Part shown: positions 33,301 through 44,926 of the stretch, one piece after another
Layout of the letters: each line of letters begins with the position of its first letter
Numbering within the stretch: position 1 is the stretch's first letter
Source: Lithobates sylvaticus
Taxonomy: Eukaryota; Chordata; Amphibia; Anura; Ranidae
NCBI GenBank assembly: GCA_028564925.1
Contig: CM053034.1
Location: forward strand, 87,398,282-87,462,281
Direction of reading: 5' to 3'
DNA: 64,000 bases
Translations under genes and position numbers: made by a program
The notes under the pieces: generated by a model
Told to the model about the DNA's origin: nothing
The model's input: only the letters and a program-made list of their open reading frames with translations
The model's database searches: none

Positions 33301-33989
33301 GTGTAAAATGGTGATTTCACTTCCTCACTACCTATCACAGTTTCGGAGGCCATGAAATTACAAGATAGCACAAAACCCCCCCAAATGATCCCGTTTTGGA
33401 AAGTAGACACCCCAAGCTATTTGCTGATAGGCATGTTGAGTGCATGGAATATTTTATATTTTGCGACAAGTTGCGGTAAAATAATATATATATATATTTT
33501 TACACAACATTGTCACTAAATGATATATTGTTCAAACATGGCATGGTTATATGTGGAATTACACCCAAAATATATTCTGCTGCTTCTCCCCTTAGTGTGG
33601 TATCCTCTTAGTACGGGGATACCACATGTGTGGAACTTTTTGGCAAGGGACGCCATCAGGGGGGTACAGCCCATATACTTGTAAGGGGCCCCAGCATCTG
33701 GACGGGCCCGGCCGACTGCCAGGGATGTGAGAAGGCAGGGGTGGGTGCAGAGGAGCTCTGTGGATGCTCCTGTATGTGTGTGAGTCGGCAGTCCCCTGCT
33801 CTGTCAATGAGCTGACATCGTGCTCTTTGCTGCCACCTCTGGCCATTTCCTGCATGTGCACCCCTCTGCATGTGGAAACAAGAGCTGGGACTAGGACCTA
33901 AGGACTAAGGGCTGTTGTGCAGGGGGGGCTGTGTGTGTGTGTCTGGGTACATGCATGTGTACATGCATGTGTGTGTGCATTTCTCTGTG

Positions 33990-34160
33990 TGTACATGCCT
34001 CTGTGTGTGTTGTGGGGGCTGAGAGCGTACAGGTGTGAGGGGGGCTGAGAGCGTACAGGTGTGAGGGGGGCTGAGAGCGTACAGTGTGAGGGGGGCTGAG
34101 AACGTACAGGTGTGAGGGGGGCAGAGAACATACAGGTGTGAGGGGGCAGAGAACATACAG
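33990..34160 (+). repeat. G-rich minisatellite, about 28-30 bp units
   Basis: Five or more units of GGGGCTGAGAGCGTACAGG plus TGTGAGG. Immediately upstream (33920-34010) is a GT-rich stretch with ATGCATGTGT repeats. Antisense frames look cysteine- and proline-rich but arise from the repeat. Confidence 0.85.
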
Positions 34161-34271
34161 CCGGCCGCGCGCCCGACGTAACATGACGGCGACACGCCTG
34201 CCTGTGCCTTTCTGCCGCAGTACAACTGCAGCGGATGGTCGGCAAGTGGCGGATGGTCAGCAAGTGGTTAA

Positions 34272-34494
34272 GGACCCTCGGGTGCAACCCATGTGGTCCC
34301 GGTGACTTATTAATGTTACGTTTTTTAAATCTATTTCTAATTCTGTCCTCCGTTATCCATTAAGGGTTTTTCTTGTGACGTGTCAAGAGGAAAAACATTG
34401 CAGTTTTGGTTACTGAAGCCCCCCAATTCCCTCATGAAGACTGAGAAGAAGAATAAATTCAATACCTTCGCCATCTCTCTTACTATTTATGTAC
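34272..34494 (-). pseudogene. CR1-like LINE reverse transcriptase fragment, part 1
   Basis: The minus strand gives NKSPGPHGLHPRVL, the RT motif (K)SPGPDG, ending at TTAA. The next codons continue at 31540 (KELSQVIARP). Upstream it becomes unreadable near 34490, where another TTAA element starts. Confidence 0.78.
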
Positions 34495-34498
34495 TTAA

Positions 34499-35180
34499 CC
34501 ACTTCCCACCCGGCCTATAGCAGAATGATGGCCGGTGGTTCAGTTATCCTGACTGGGCATCATATGATGACCTGCAGGATAACAGCCGCCCGTGCCCATG
34601 GGGGCATTGCGGCGATCAGTGGTGCGGTGTCAGTCTGACACACCACTACACCAATCTCGGTACAGAGTCTCTGAAGGAGACTGACGGAGACTCTTTACGG
34701 AGCCTCTGACGGAGACTCTTTACCACGTGATCAGCCGTGTCCAATCACAGCTGATCACAATGTAAACAGGAATAGCCATTGATCGGCTTTTCCTCACTCG
34801 CATCTGACAGACGCAAGTAGAGGAGAGTCGATCGGCGGCTCTCCTGATGGGGGGGTCTGTGCTGATTGTTTATCAGTGCAGCCCCCTCTCGGATCCTGCT
34901 CAGGACCACTATCATGCCGCCCAGGACCACCAGGATGGCCATCCACACTGGACCACCAGGTATGCCCCCCATAGACCACCAGGAAAATGCAAATCTGTGC
35001 CAAGGCAGCTGCCAATCAATGCCCAGGCAGCTGCCAATAAGGCAGGCAGTGTCCACTCACAATGCCTACCAGTGCCACCAGGGATGCCTATCAGTGCCGC
35101 GTATCAATGCCCATCAGTGCCCAGCAGTGCCGCCTATCAATGCCACCCATAAGTACCTATCTTTGCAGCCTTTCAGTGCC
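34499..35180 (+). repeat. TTAA-type element with CAGTGCC-rich tail
   Basis: Starts after TTAA (34495-34498) with CCACTTCCCACCCGGCC, a terminus variant of the family. The right part (34990-35180) is built of short diverged units such as CCTATCAGTGCC and CAATGCCCATCAGTGCC. The right end is not clear. 35181-35390 holds no recognisable gene. Confidence 0.6.
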
Positions 35181-35390
35181 TGTTATGGATCTATTTCTGG
35201 TCCAATACCAGAATGTATCTCTTATTCCGACTCTAATTCAATGTAATGAATATAATGTGAGTGCATGCATGCAAAAGATTCCACACTGAAACAGTGGTCA
35301 GTATAAAAACTCCTCTCAACTCCCTCCTTTATTCAAATAACAACTCTTTTTCAAAGTGACATAAGCAAATGTCGTCACATATGTGTGTAT

Positions 35391-35578
35391 ATGATTGGTT
35401 CCTCTGTATATTATCCTCTTCCTTTTCCAACATCTGTCTCCAGGGACTGAATGCATTCCAGGATATGGTCTCCATCTTTCTTACACCGTGGGAGGGGGGA
35501 GAAAATGGAGTGAGAAGAACATCTGTTTGTAATTTTGAGTAAGGAAATCTGCTACTGTGCATATACATATATATTTAT

Positions 35579-35654
<76 letters not shown>

Positions 35655-35842
35655 ATAAATATATATGTATATGCACAGTAGCAGATTTCCTTACTCAAAA
35701 TTACAAACAGATGTTCTTCTCACTCCATTTTCTCCCCCCTCCCACGGTGTAAGAAAGATGGAGACCATATCCTGGAATGCATTCAGTCCCTGGAGACAGA
35801 TGTTGGAAAAGGAAGAGGATAATATACAGAGGAACCAATCAT
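35391..35842. repeat. Perfect 452-bp palindrome with (AT)n centre
   Basis: The arm from 35391 (ATGATTGGTTCCTCTGTATA) is exactly repeated in reverse complement ending at 35842. The centre is at 35616-35617 within an (AT)n run (about 35587-35646). Every base I compared in the 226-bp arms matched. This makes the two mirror-image open frames at 35329-35568 and 35665-35904, which are not genes. The right arm passes directly into a reversed hAT left terminus. Confidence 0.93.
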
Positions 35843-36000
35843 TGCCAGCATTGCACTGCGACTGGCGCAATGCATTGCGGGGCGCTCGCATCACACGAAT
35901 TTGATGCGAGCGGCCCAAATAGTTCTGGGCTCGCCGAACGGGCGAACGCCCGATGTTCGATTCGAACATGGGTTCGAATCGAACACCGGGCCCATCCCTA
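35843..36000 (-). repeat. hAT left-terminus copy, reversed
   Basis: Reading inward from 36000: TAGGGATGGGCCCGGTGTTC, then the hairpin pair GTTCGATTCGAAC..., CGAGCCCAGAACTATTTGGG, GCTCGCATCA and CGCAATGCATTGCG. It matches 15688-15860 with substitutions, including retained hairpin symmetry. It may be one end of a small non-autonomous element that includes the palindrome. Confidence 0.8.
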
Positions 36001-36039
36001 CTCTCCATAAAGAGTACCTCCATAAAGAGTACCTGTCAC

Positions 36040-36555
36040 TGCCTATTACTGTCACAAGGGATGTTTACATTCCTTCAGACAGCAATAAACGTGAGCAAAA
36101 AAATTAAAGGGGCAGTGTAAAAAGAAAAAAAAAAAAGAAAAAAAATGTTTTACGTAAGTCACGCTCGCAAATGTAAACCACACATGTGAGGTATCGCCAT
36201 GATCGTTAGAGCGAGAGCAATAATTCTAGAACAGGACCTCTTCTGTACCTCTAAATTAGTAACCTGTAAAAAAATTTAGAGCGTTGCATATGGAGGTTTT
36301 TAAGAACCATAGTTTGTCGCTATTCCACAAGTGTGCGCAATTTTAAAGCATAACATGAGAGGGCTGTGTAATATGTGAGGGGGGCTGGGTGGGGGGGGGC
36401 TGTGTGATGTGCAGGGGGATGTGTAATGTAAAGGGGTCCAGAGGTACGGGGGCTGTGTAGTATAAAGGGGTCCAGATTATCATCTTCATTTATTAGCAGG
36501 TGAATGCAGCACTTCATGCATTTACATACATTGAATCCGGCCCTTAAGTGGAAAA
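36040..36555 (-). repeat. TTAA-type MITE, reversed partial copy
   Basis: AAGGGATGTTTACATTCCTT at 36057, ACACATGTGAGGTATCGCC and GAGCGAGAGCAATAATTCTA near 36210, ending near 36550 with GGCCCTTAAGTGG. 36360-36475 is G-rich tandem sequence (AAAGGGGTCCAGA twice). 36556-36816 shows no recognised feature. Confidence 0.65.
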
Positions 36556-36923
36556 AGGTTGCAGTAATGGCTGCTCTAGTTACTCCCATCTGGTATTTTT
36601 AGCTTCAGGGAACCATGTTTTAAGTTATGCTAGGATTGAGGCTATATAGTAATCATTCAGCAACACCTGTCCCACCTCTCCTGCCTTCCTTGTTGCCACT
36701 AATTTGCTGAAAGCACATCTCGCTTTTTACCCTGCCATAAATACTGGTTGACCATAGATTGAGCTGTTGCAAAAAATGAGTTTGGTGCAGGTATAGGCAG
36801 CGTTCTAAATAAGTATAGGAATTGGGGGGGCGTGGCTTGGCGCGCAACGAGGATGGCAGCACATTGAAGGAGCTCCTACGCACACAGCCGTCCATAGCCC
36901 TACACCCGACCTAAAGCTCACAG

Positions 36924-37837
36924 ATGCTGGGCAGAAAGCTTTATTCGACCCCTCACTCTCGCCCACACCGTGACTCAGTGTCCTCATCGGCGAAAAACAT
37001 TGCAGAGATCTTCAAAACTAAGCCGGCAGCCCGCAGCAGCGGGACAAGGCCCAAGATGGCGCCGACCTACCATGAGGAGGAAGGTAGCGAGGACTCGCAG
37101 TCAGCTCCTGAGGACACAGGCAGGGGTAAGTCGGGTCCGGACCACCCCTTAACATTTGCCGATATGTCAGTGATTGCGGAGGATATTAAAGCTACCTTCT
37201 CGGCTGCCAGCACTGACTTGAAAACAAGCATGCTTGTCCTCAATGAGAAGATGGCCGTGACAGAGACTGCAGGGAAGCTAAGAGACAAGGCCATCCATAG
37301 ACTGGAGAGAGCCACAGTAACGCAGTCACAGCACTTCATAGATATGAATAGGCACATTGAAGACCTTGACAACGGAGGCAGGAGGTGTAACATCAGAGTG
37401 AGGGGAACCCTGAATCTGTCGAAACAGACCAGATTGTTCCAGTTCTCAGGAGAGTATTCAACAGCCTGCTTGAAAGACAGGAAGACACAGAAATTGACTT
37501 TGTAAGAGCACATAGAGCACTCAGACCTAAAGGGCCTGACATAGCTCCACCAAGAGACATAGTCTGCTGCCTACAAAGTTTTACTCTAAAGGAGGAGATA
37601 ATGCGTAAAGCAAGGAGGAATGATCAAATTATATTTAACGGAGCAACAATAATGCTATATCAGGACTTGTCTCAGATCACTCTGAGAAACCGAAGTGCTT
37701 TGCGCCCTCTGCTAGAGAAATTGAGGGAAAGAGATCTAAGGTACACCTGGCGCTTCCTGTTCTCACGGTCTCGCTCAATGGCCATCAACACATACTACGC
37801 ACGCCAGCTGACCTACCATAATTCTGCAACGCATTAG
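36924..37837 (+). pseudogene. LINE no. 4 ORF1, broken
   Basis: The first frame (36924-37505) starts MLGRKLYSTPHSRPHRDSV. It has a polar N-terminus, an acidic patch, then a coiled coil and the RRM entry NGGRRCNIRVRGTL. A second frame (37601-37837) holds the C-terminal domain: GATIMLYQDLSQITLRNRSA with LRPLLEKLRERDLRYTWRF, matching YQDLS..TL..RR.L.PL...LR......YRW. Between them RAHRAL is readable at about 37508. At least two frame changes. RNA-binding chaperone family by motif. Confidence 0.85.
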
Positions 37838-39289
37838 ACTTAGGTCAGACTGACCTCCCAGAGTGGTACGCTGAGTTCTTGCAGCCACCATTAGAGAGGA
37901 GTCCCCCTACATCCTCGTTTGCCTCACCAGACAAGAGACTGTCAAAGAAACCTAAACATGGTCGTGGTTGATACTCCAAAGAGGCTAGCCAAGGCTGCCA
38001 GAGCCCAGGATGACGAGTGATTTAGCTCCCAAACACGATCTACAAGGTGATAATGGTAATACACCTCTCTACCGCATCTACTGATGGCCCACATAGGAGA
38101 CACTGACGCCATACTTTTGCCTACATACTTCCCGTACTTACCACAGTCAGCTGAATTATCTTATTTTGCCAGTAGGACATTGACTGTCAGTAACTGCTTC
38201 CTTCAGGCGATGACAGATGGGTTCCAGCCACACCTTAGAGTACATCCATATAACACTCTGGCTCACTACATACTACCCTGGTAGAGCTTCTAGGTGTGAT
38301 CAACATGCTACTCCAGTCATGACTGTTCTTTAGCGGAAGAGATTGCATTTGATACCGAGGCGAAGTCTATGAGGCAAACCTGTGATGAAACATTCATACT
38401 TTCATGACCATGCAGACCCGCAACAGAGAACTCTTCAATAAGACATGAATAGACTGCCTATGACCACATTGATCATATGTGGTTATTTAAGCTCAAATGC
38501 ATCCCTCTAACTTGCTTAGGTGCAGTCAGGAACGAACAATAATATCCTGTTGAATTTTTTCATGTTAATTTTTATTTTTTATTTAAATTTTTGCCCGCCT
38601 AAGACTTCAATATACACCAAGGTCGGGTATATAGCAATACTGATTTATTTTACTGGTTGCAGTCCTTACGGCTGTGTGTGCACCGTTGGGGATGACCCTT
38701 TAAGTTTATTGCTTTAGTTTCACTATTTTAAGTGTTGACAGGTGTGCTAATACCTGGTTGTTGCTGCCTCCCTTCTACCCCACAAGGTATTCCGGGACCC
38801 TCAGCTGGGAAACGGGATACATTTAACAGCGCTAGTAAGGCCTTTCTTCCGGGAAGACAAATAGTTGTTCCGAGGGGAGTGATTACCAGTACGTCAATTC
38901 TTTGCATATCTATCCTAATTCTTTCTCTCTCTTTTTTTCTTTCAATAAATTTTTATTAAATTTAACAAGTCATACAGAATGTAGGCTTTGCATATGTATA
39001 GCATAAGGTAGATCAATAAACTGTAGTAAACAAAGATGAAAACCGTGTTACAATGAAACAATTCTGAAACTCAACATGGGCCCAGGTGTTTTGGACCATC
39101 ATATCGGAGCAGTCTAGCTCTTTTCCCCTTAGGATGTATTGTAATACATAGGAGGAGGTCAAATAAATGGCATTAAGTCTAGGGGTTCGAGCCTGCTCTG
39201 GGCACCCCTAACGGGATCTTTCTGTGCCCCGAGCCGACTCACCCACAAATCCTCTACCCATTCTTGTTTAAGGTGTAATGTGTCCTTCG

Positions 39290-40135
39290 CGCCGCTAAAT
39301 AATCTTATACTAATTGATCGCTACAAGTGCTAAAGTGCAAATGCTAATTGTAGTGAATACAATGAAGGTGTTTAAAAATACTGTGATAAATATAAATAAA
39401 TAAATACAATCCTGTGTTATACAAGTTGCTACCTGCTGCTGAATCTAACATGTGCACCAACACACTTAAATGTAATTAAAAAGTAAAAGTGACTCAGCGC
39501 ATAGTAAATATATGATGGATCAGTCATAAAAATGATAAAAGGCAAAGTGAAAAAATAAATGGATAAATACGTAAAAAACAAGAGGCTAAAATACACCAAA
39601 AAAATGTGTCCAAGAAAAATGTGTCCAAGTAAGATAATTAGTCCGTGCTAGGAATGCCGGTATATATAAATGAAATGGGGCTCCGGTGCTTATCTTCTAG
39701 TCTCTATTTGTATAACACAAAAGCAAATGGAAGACTGCCACACATATCCTCAAATGGGCTCACAGGCCTCTCACCTCCAGATTTCTTTTCTTATTGCAAA
39801 TCGCCACTTTCTTTTACTGCTGGTTAAACTGCTCCACGCACTGGACTGCGTCCTTTGGATGCCCCGGTCAGTTGGTCCAATCCGCTAAAACCTCATCAAA
39901 CAGAGAGATAAGGGGGAAGGAGGGCAAAGAGGACTTCCATAGTGTAGTAGTTTTAAAAGTAAAGTGTTTATTTAAAAGTAAAAATTGCGCCCTTACATCT
40001 AAAATAGTAATAACAGGCAAGGAATCAAAAGAAGCGTTGTTGCACGCTATTCTCACTGCACTTCCGGTTGCGTCCGTCCAGACCACTCCCTACGCGTTAC
40101 GTCACACGTGACTTCTTGTTTAAGGCCTGGAGGGG
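39290..40135. other. Unclassified insertion in the LINE no. 5 3' UTR
   Basis: AT-rich stretch (GTGATAAATATAAATAAATA, GCGCATAGTAAATATATGAT) ending with GCACTTCCGGTTGCGTCC and TACGCGTTACGTCACACGTG. It has no ORF with a domain and unrelated sequence on either side. Probably a non-autonomous repeat of its own, with approximate boundaries. Confidence 0.4.
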
Positions 40136-40356
40136 TTAGAACTTAGGCAAGCGACCCGTTCACCTGGGGGAGTTGCCTTCTGATGGAGTAGGTATTCATA
40201 GTTGTCACCTGGGCTTCTTAACGTTAACATCCTAAAACCAGCTTAGAGGTAAGCTGGGTCTACCTGGGCTAACCTAGGGTGAGTAGGAAAGTCAAGAAGA
40301 AGAGAGAGAAGGGAAATAGAGGTAGGGTTGGGGGGGAGGGGGGGGTGTGCCACTCT

Positions 40357-43300
40357 TCAACTGGATATCGTGGGTCCATCCGGGGGGACCCCCGGAATAA
40401 GTGAAATTCCGCAATAAGCTGCCCATGGTTCCCAAATGGATTCAAACTTGAGAGAGGTGTCTTGTAATATACTTGCTAATTTCTCGTGGGTCATTATCCA
40501 AGAGATTTTGCGTTTAATGGCTAAAAAGGGAATCCTCGGACGCTTCCATGCCCCAGCAATGGTGAGCTTAGCTCCCAGCAAAATATAGGGGATTAATTTT
40601 TGTTTAGGTTTGGAAACATTCGGGATATGTGCATTTAAGAGCGCTACTGATGCAGTCCTGGGGACTGAGCAGTTGGTGACCTTATTTATCATATTAAAGA
40701 GTCTCGACCATAGTGGTCTGATTCTGGGGCATTCCCACCAGATGTGCACCATGGAGCCACGGAGTTGACACCCCCTGAAGCAACAGGGGTCTGCTGTTGA
40801 GTACATTGATGCCAGTCTGGTGGGAGTCATGTACCATCTCATAAGGACCTTTATGTTGGCTTCTATTAAAGACGTGTTGAGAATACCCTTATAAGCTTTA
40901 GCACTGGCTTGTTGCCAGGTCTCTAGGTCCCACTCGTATTGGAGGTCGGCCTCCCATGCTGTCATGTATGAGGATTTACCTGTCGGAAGGGTGAGTGACG
41001 AGTAAATTACCGATATCCCGCCCCTCTGCCCCGTGTCTTGACTACACCACATTTCATAATTCGTGAATTTGGGGGGAGGGGTTTATCCGTCCACATCTTG
41101 TGTAGGAAATGAGAGATTTGACCGAATCTGAATTTTTCCGAGTTCGGCAAATCCAATTTGTTGATACAAGAATTCAGGGTGAGAGGTCCTTTATCCGTGA
41201 AGTAGTGTCCTATGCGGTACAGTCCTTTATCCAACCACCACTGAAACGCTCTAATGTCCAAACCGGGTGGGAAATTCGGGTTATGGAAAATGTGGGCAAG
41301 GGGTTGCCCTTTTGAGACTAGGACTGGTAGATTGCGAACACTATCCCAGAGAGCATAGGAGTGAGAGAGCGAGGGAGCTAATATTGATGGTCTTTGTTTT
41401 TTCGGACACCATAAAAGGTAGTCCAGGGTATACTGGGGGACAGCCTGCCTTTCGATCTGGACCCAGTCTGGTTTTTCTAGTTTTGAATAGACTGTGGAAA
41501 ATTGGGCCAGCCTTGCTGCCTGGTAGTATTTAAAAAGGTTCGGTAAGCCCAATCCACCTCTTTTACAGTGGAGGTATAATGTGTTTTGGGGGAGCCTGTA
41601 ACCCGATGTTCCCCAAATGAATTTCAGTATCTTGCTCTGTAGGGGCCTTAGTTGGTCTTTTCGAATTGAAATTGTGAGGGACCTAAAGAGATATAGGATT
41701 CTAGGGAGGAGGGTCATTTTGATGGAGTTAATTCTGCCTATCCAGGATAGCTCATATTTTGAACAGTTCTTCATATCTGCTTCCAGTCTCTTAAAAATAG
41801 GAGGATAGTTGTTGGCATATAAGGATTCCGACCTCGCCGTTAGGGCGATCCCTAAGTATTTGATATATTTTGAATTCCAAGTAAATTGGAAGGATTGCTG
41901 AAGTAGGGTTACTGTGGAAGGCTGGAGGGAAATGTTTAATGCCTGTGATTTGGTGTAGTTTACTTTGAGACCCGAAATATTGGAGAACTCTGTGAGAGTT
42001 TTATAAAGGCTCGGGAGAGATATGATAGGAGCTGTTAGGAACAGGAGCAGGTCATCTGCGAAAAGTCCGCATTTGTGGGTTTGACCTCCGCATTTCACCC
42101 CCTGTATGTCCGGATTCTGTCGTATGGCGATGGCTAGGGTTTCTATTGCTATGGCAAAAATGATCGGGGATAATGGGCACCCTTGCCTAATGCCTCTGGC
42201 TATTTCTATCGGGGTAGAGTAGTGGCCCTGTATGCGTATTTGGGCTCTGGGTTGGGAGTATAGGGAGTGTATTATCCCTCTGAAGCGAGGGCCGAAGCCC
42301 CAACGGTCCAGCAGGGGAAATAGGTAAGACCAAGACACAGAGTCGAAAGCCTTTTGTAGATCGAGCGCCAATAGGAAGCCTTGTTGTTTGGGTCCCCCCT
42401 CCCAATTAGACTGCAGTATGGATACGATATCTATCGCTCTCCGTACCTGATCTGGGCCTTGTCTGCCGGGTATGAACCCTACCTGGTCCTTGTGGATGTA
42501 TTTGTGGATAAAGGAGGATAGGCGGACTGCCATTATCTTGGTAAGGATTTTGAGGTCAGCATTTATGAGAGAAATGGGACGATAGTTACCCACTTCCTCT
42601 GGGTTTTTGTCTGGTTTTGGAATGACCGCGATGTATGCGGTGTTAAGTTGTGAGCCTATCGGGCTGCCCTGCGTTATGTGGTTGAAGAACTTTGTCATGT
42701 GTGGGATTAGGGTTTCAGTGAAGGTTTTATAATAGGGAGCCGATAGCCCATCGGGGCCTGGGGCAGAACCTGTTCTTAGGCCTTTGATTACTGTTCCCAC
42801 CTCTTCTACCGAGAATGGGGCCTCTAATATTTCTCTATGGTCGTCAGCTAAAAGCGGGATGGGTAGGTTTTTCATAAAGTCTAACACTGAGTTTCCTGGG
42901 GATTGGGTCGGGGCACTGTAGAGATTAGAGTAAAATTTTTGGAATGCTTCCAGGATCTTGGAGGGATTGGCCGTGGGGTTTTGGTCTGCAATGCGAATTT
43001 TGGGGAAGGAGGAGAACCTCGTTTTGGGGGATAACTTTGCCGCCAACATTGGTCCTATTTTGCCATTTTGTGTAAAACTTATTGGAGCTCCATCGGAGCG
43101 ATTTCTCTGCTTTCGTCGTGAGGGCAAGATTAAGTTCCAGTCTCAGGTTGTCTATGTGGGCCAGTAGGGTCGGGGAGGGGTTCTGTTTGTGTTTAGCTTT
43201 AGCTGATTTATAGGCCCCTTCCAGCCTCTCAATATCAATTCTGCGTTCTTTTTTAATTTGCGTAGCTATTTGTATGATTTTGCCTCTGATAAAAAGCCTT

Positions 43301-44230
43301 GTGTGCCGCCCATAATGTTTCTGCTGAGATGTCCCCCACATTATTGAGGGTCAAGTATTCTTTTAGTGCCTTATTTATTTCGGTAGCTTTAATGGGGTCA
43401 GACAGTATAGACTCATTGAGACGCCAGTGGCCCCGTTTTGGCATTTGTGCGTTAGAGCGTATGTGCATTATAACTAGGGAATGATCTGATAGGACTGTAT
43501 CGCTTATGTGGGATGTTAGGACCGCTGGAAGCAGAGCTGAAGGAACTAATATATGATCGATTCTGGCATAGGTGCTATGGGGATAGGAGTAATGGGTGAA
43601 GTCCCTCTTCGAGGGATTGGACTCTCGCCAAACATCGGTAAGGCCCCTGTCATGGAGAAGTTTAGCGATTCTAAGGCTCGCCCTTGTGGGTCTGGTGAGT
43701 TGCGCCGAGAGGGGTTTGGACTTGTCCGAAGCCTGGTCGAAAGCTACATTGGAGTCTCCCCCCCATATGATTGTCCCCTCTAGCAAGGGGGAAAGGATGT
43801 CTAAGGTGCGCCTAAAGAATTGTTCCTGTCCCTTGTTCGGGGCATAGTAAGAGACCAGGGAGTATAATTGCCCACCGATAGTGCCCTTAACCATTAAGAA
43901 TCTTCCCTCTGGGTCTGTGTAGTCAGACAAATATTGAAAGTCGCAGGATTTTGAGAAGAAAATCGCGACCCCTTTGGTTTTGTTTTCTGCATTTGCAAGG
44001 TGGAAACGTGGGTAATGCGAGTGGATGAAGTTAGGACTGTACCGCAAGGGAAAGTGGGTTTCCTGAATCATCAGGATATCTAGTTTGAGGGATTTGTAGT
44101 GATTGAATATTTTCTTTCTTTTGATGGGGGAATTTAGACCTTGTACGTTGTGTGTGGCTATTTTAAGGGGGCTCTGTGGTGGGTCAGCCATAAGGTGTGG
44201 GGGGAGCAACATATCGACAAATCTCGCCAC
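40357..44230 (-). pseudogene. LINE no. 5 ORF2 (endonuclease-RT), three frameshifts
   Basis: Target-primed reverse transcription protein. Frame 44230-43253 holds the endonuclease: LKIATHNVQGLNSPIKRKKI, ILMIQETHFPL, IIWGGDSNVAFD (GDSN in place of GDFN), TYARIDHILV and LSDHSLVIMH. Frame 43341-42925 holds the linker. Frame 43127-41007 (706 residues) holds the RT: GSAPGPDGLSAPYYKTF, NYRPISLINADLKILTKIMA, LLALDLQKAFDSVSW, GIRQGCPLSPIIFAIAIE and GLFADDLLLFL (FADD at 42051-42062). Then comes the thumb FIWGTSGYRLPQ. Frame 41052-40357 holds the zinc motif CCFRGCQLRGSMVHIWWECP. The span gives about 1,290 residues, normal for L1. Three single-step frame changes at about 43260, 43000 and 41030 inactivate it. 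Confidence 0.93.
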
Positions 44231-44926
44231 TCACCATTCGACGATTTCTGACCGCCAGGTTCCACTGTGTGCTGGATCGCCTCTGTGGCAGTTGTGAGGT
44301 CACCTGTAATGCGATGGATTGAAGATCTGTAAAATAAACATCGTTTAGGCACATGGTATAGGGGTAGACACGGAAGAGGAGAAGAAGAAGAAAGGAAATT
44401 AGGAAAGGAAAATGTCTCCCAACTGGAGGAACTGTTCTCAGGGGGGGAGACTCCTCCCGAGAAGCACTACCGAAGTAGAGGTAACTGCGCCTGTACCCTA
44501 ATGGGACAGGCAACCTTACCCCCAGATACCGTCTGGAGTCTGAGGGTGAGGTGGAGGCACATGTGGCCCACCCCAGCCAGGGTGTCCTTAAATAACGCAT
44601 TGGTCCTACGAACCATAGCCGTCAGGAGGACCTGTGTTGTGTATTAAGCGAGCATTGTTTGTCTCGGAGCTCACTTCGGGTGCCTCCCGTCCCTCCCATA
44701 AACAGGAAGGGAGGGAAGGCACCCAGGCTAGAAGGTGGGGAGAGTCACCCTGTTGGGTGAGCACTCCAATAATAAGGCGTTATCGTAAAAAAAAAAAAAA
44801 AAAAAGCAAATAGAGCCAGTTGGTAGCATGAGTTCACAAGGAGGCCTATCAGGGCCGCTGGTCTAAATTGAACAGGGCCGTCGAGTTGCATAAAGAAAAG
44901 GACATTTCTTGTCATCCCAGCATTGT

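Larger units (their letters stand above)
31541..34267 (+). mobile_element. TTAA element inserted in the CR1-like LINE, itself carrying an L1 fragment
   Basis: Flanked by TTAA (31537-31540 and 34268-34271). Starts CCACTTTAGCCCCGGAGGA and ends GGATGGTCAGCAAGTGG. An L1 fragment (about 32285-33300) sits inside, and family sequence appears on both sides. Part of it (CACTAAATGATATATTG, ATGGTTATATGTGGAATTAC) occurs twice, at 32130-32180 and 33510-33560. That indicates either a second partial copy or a duplication around the LINE. The right part (33600-34170) is G-rich and contains a minisatellite. No gene. Confidence 0.7.

Noticed and set aside
33891-34287. Cysteine/proline-rich frames suggestive of a secreted peptide
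   Set aside because: They are three overlapping antisense readings of a G-rich minisatellite and GT repeat.
35329-35904. Two identical-start open frames on opposite strands
   Set aside because: They are a consequence of the perfect palindrome, with no domain and no exon signals.
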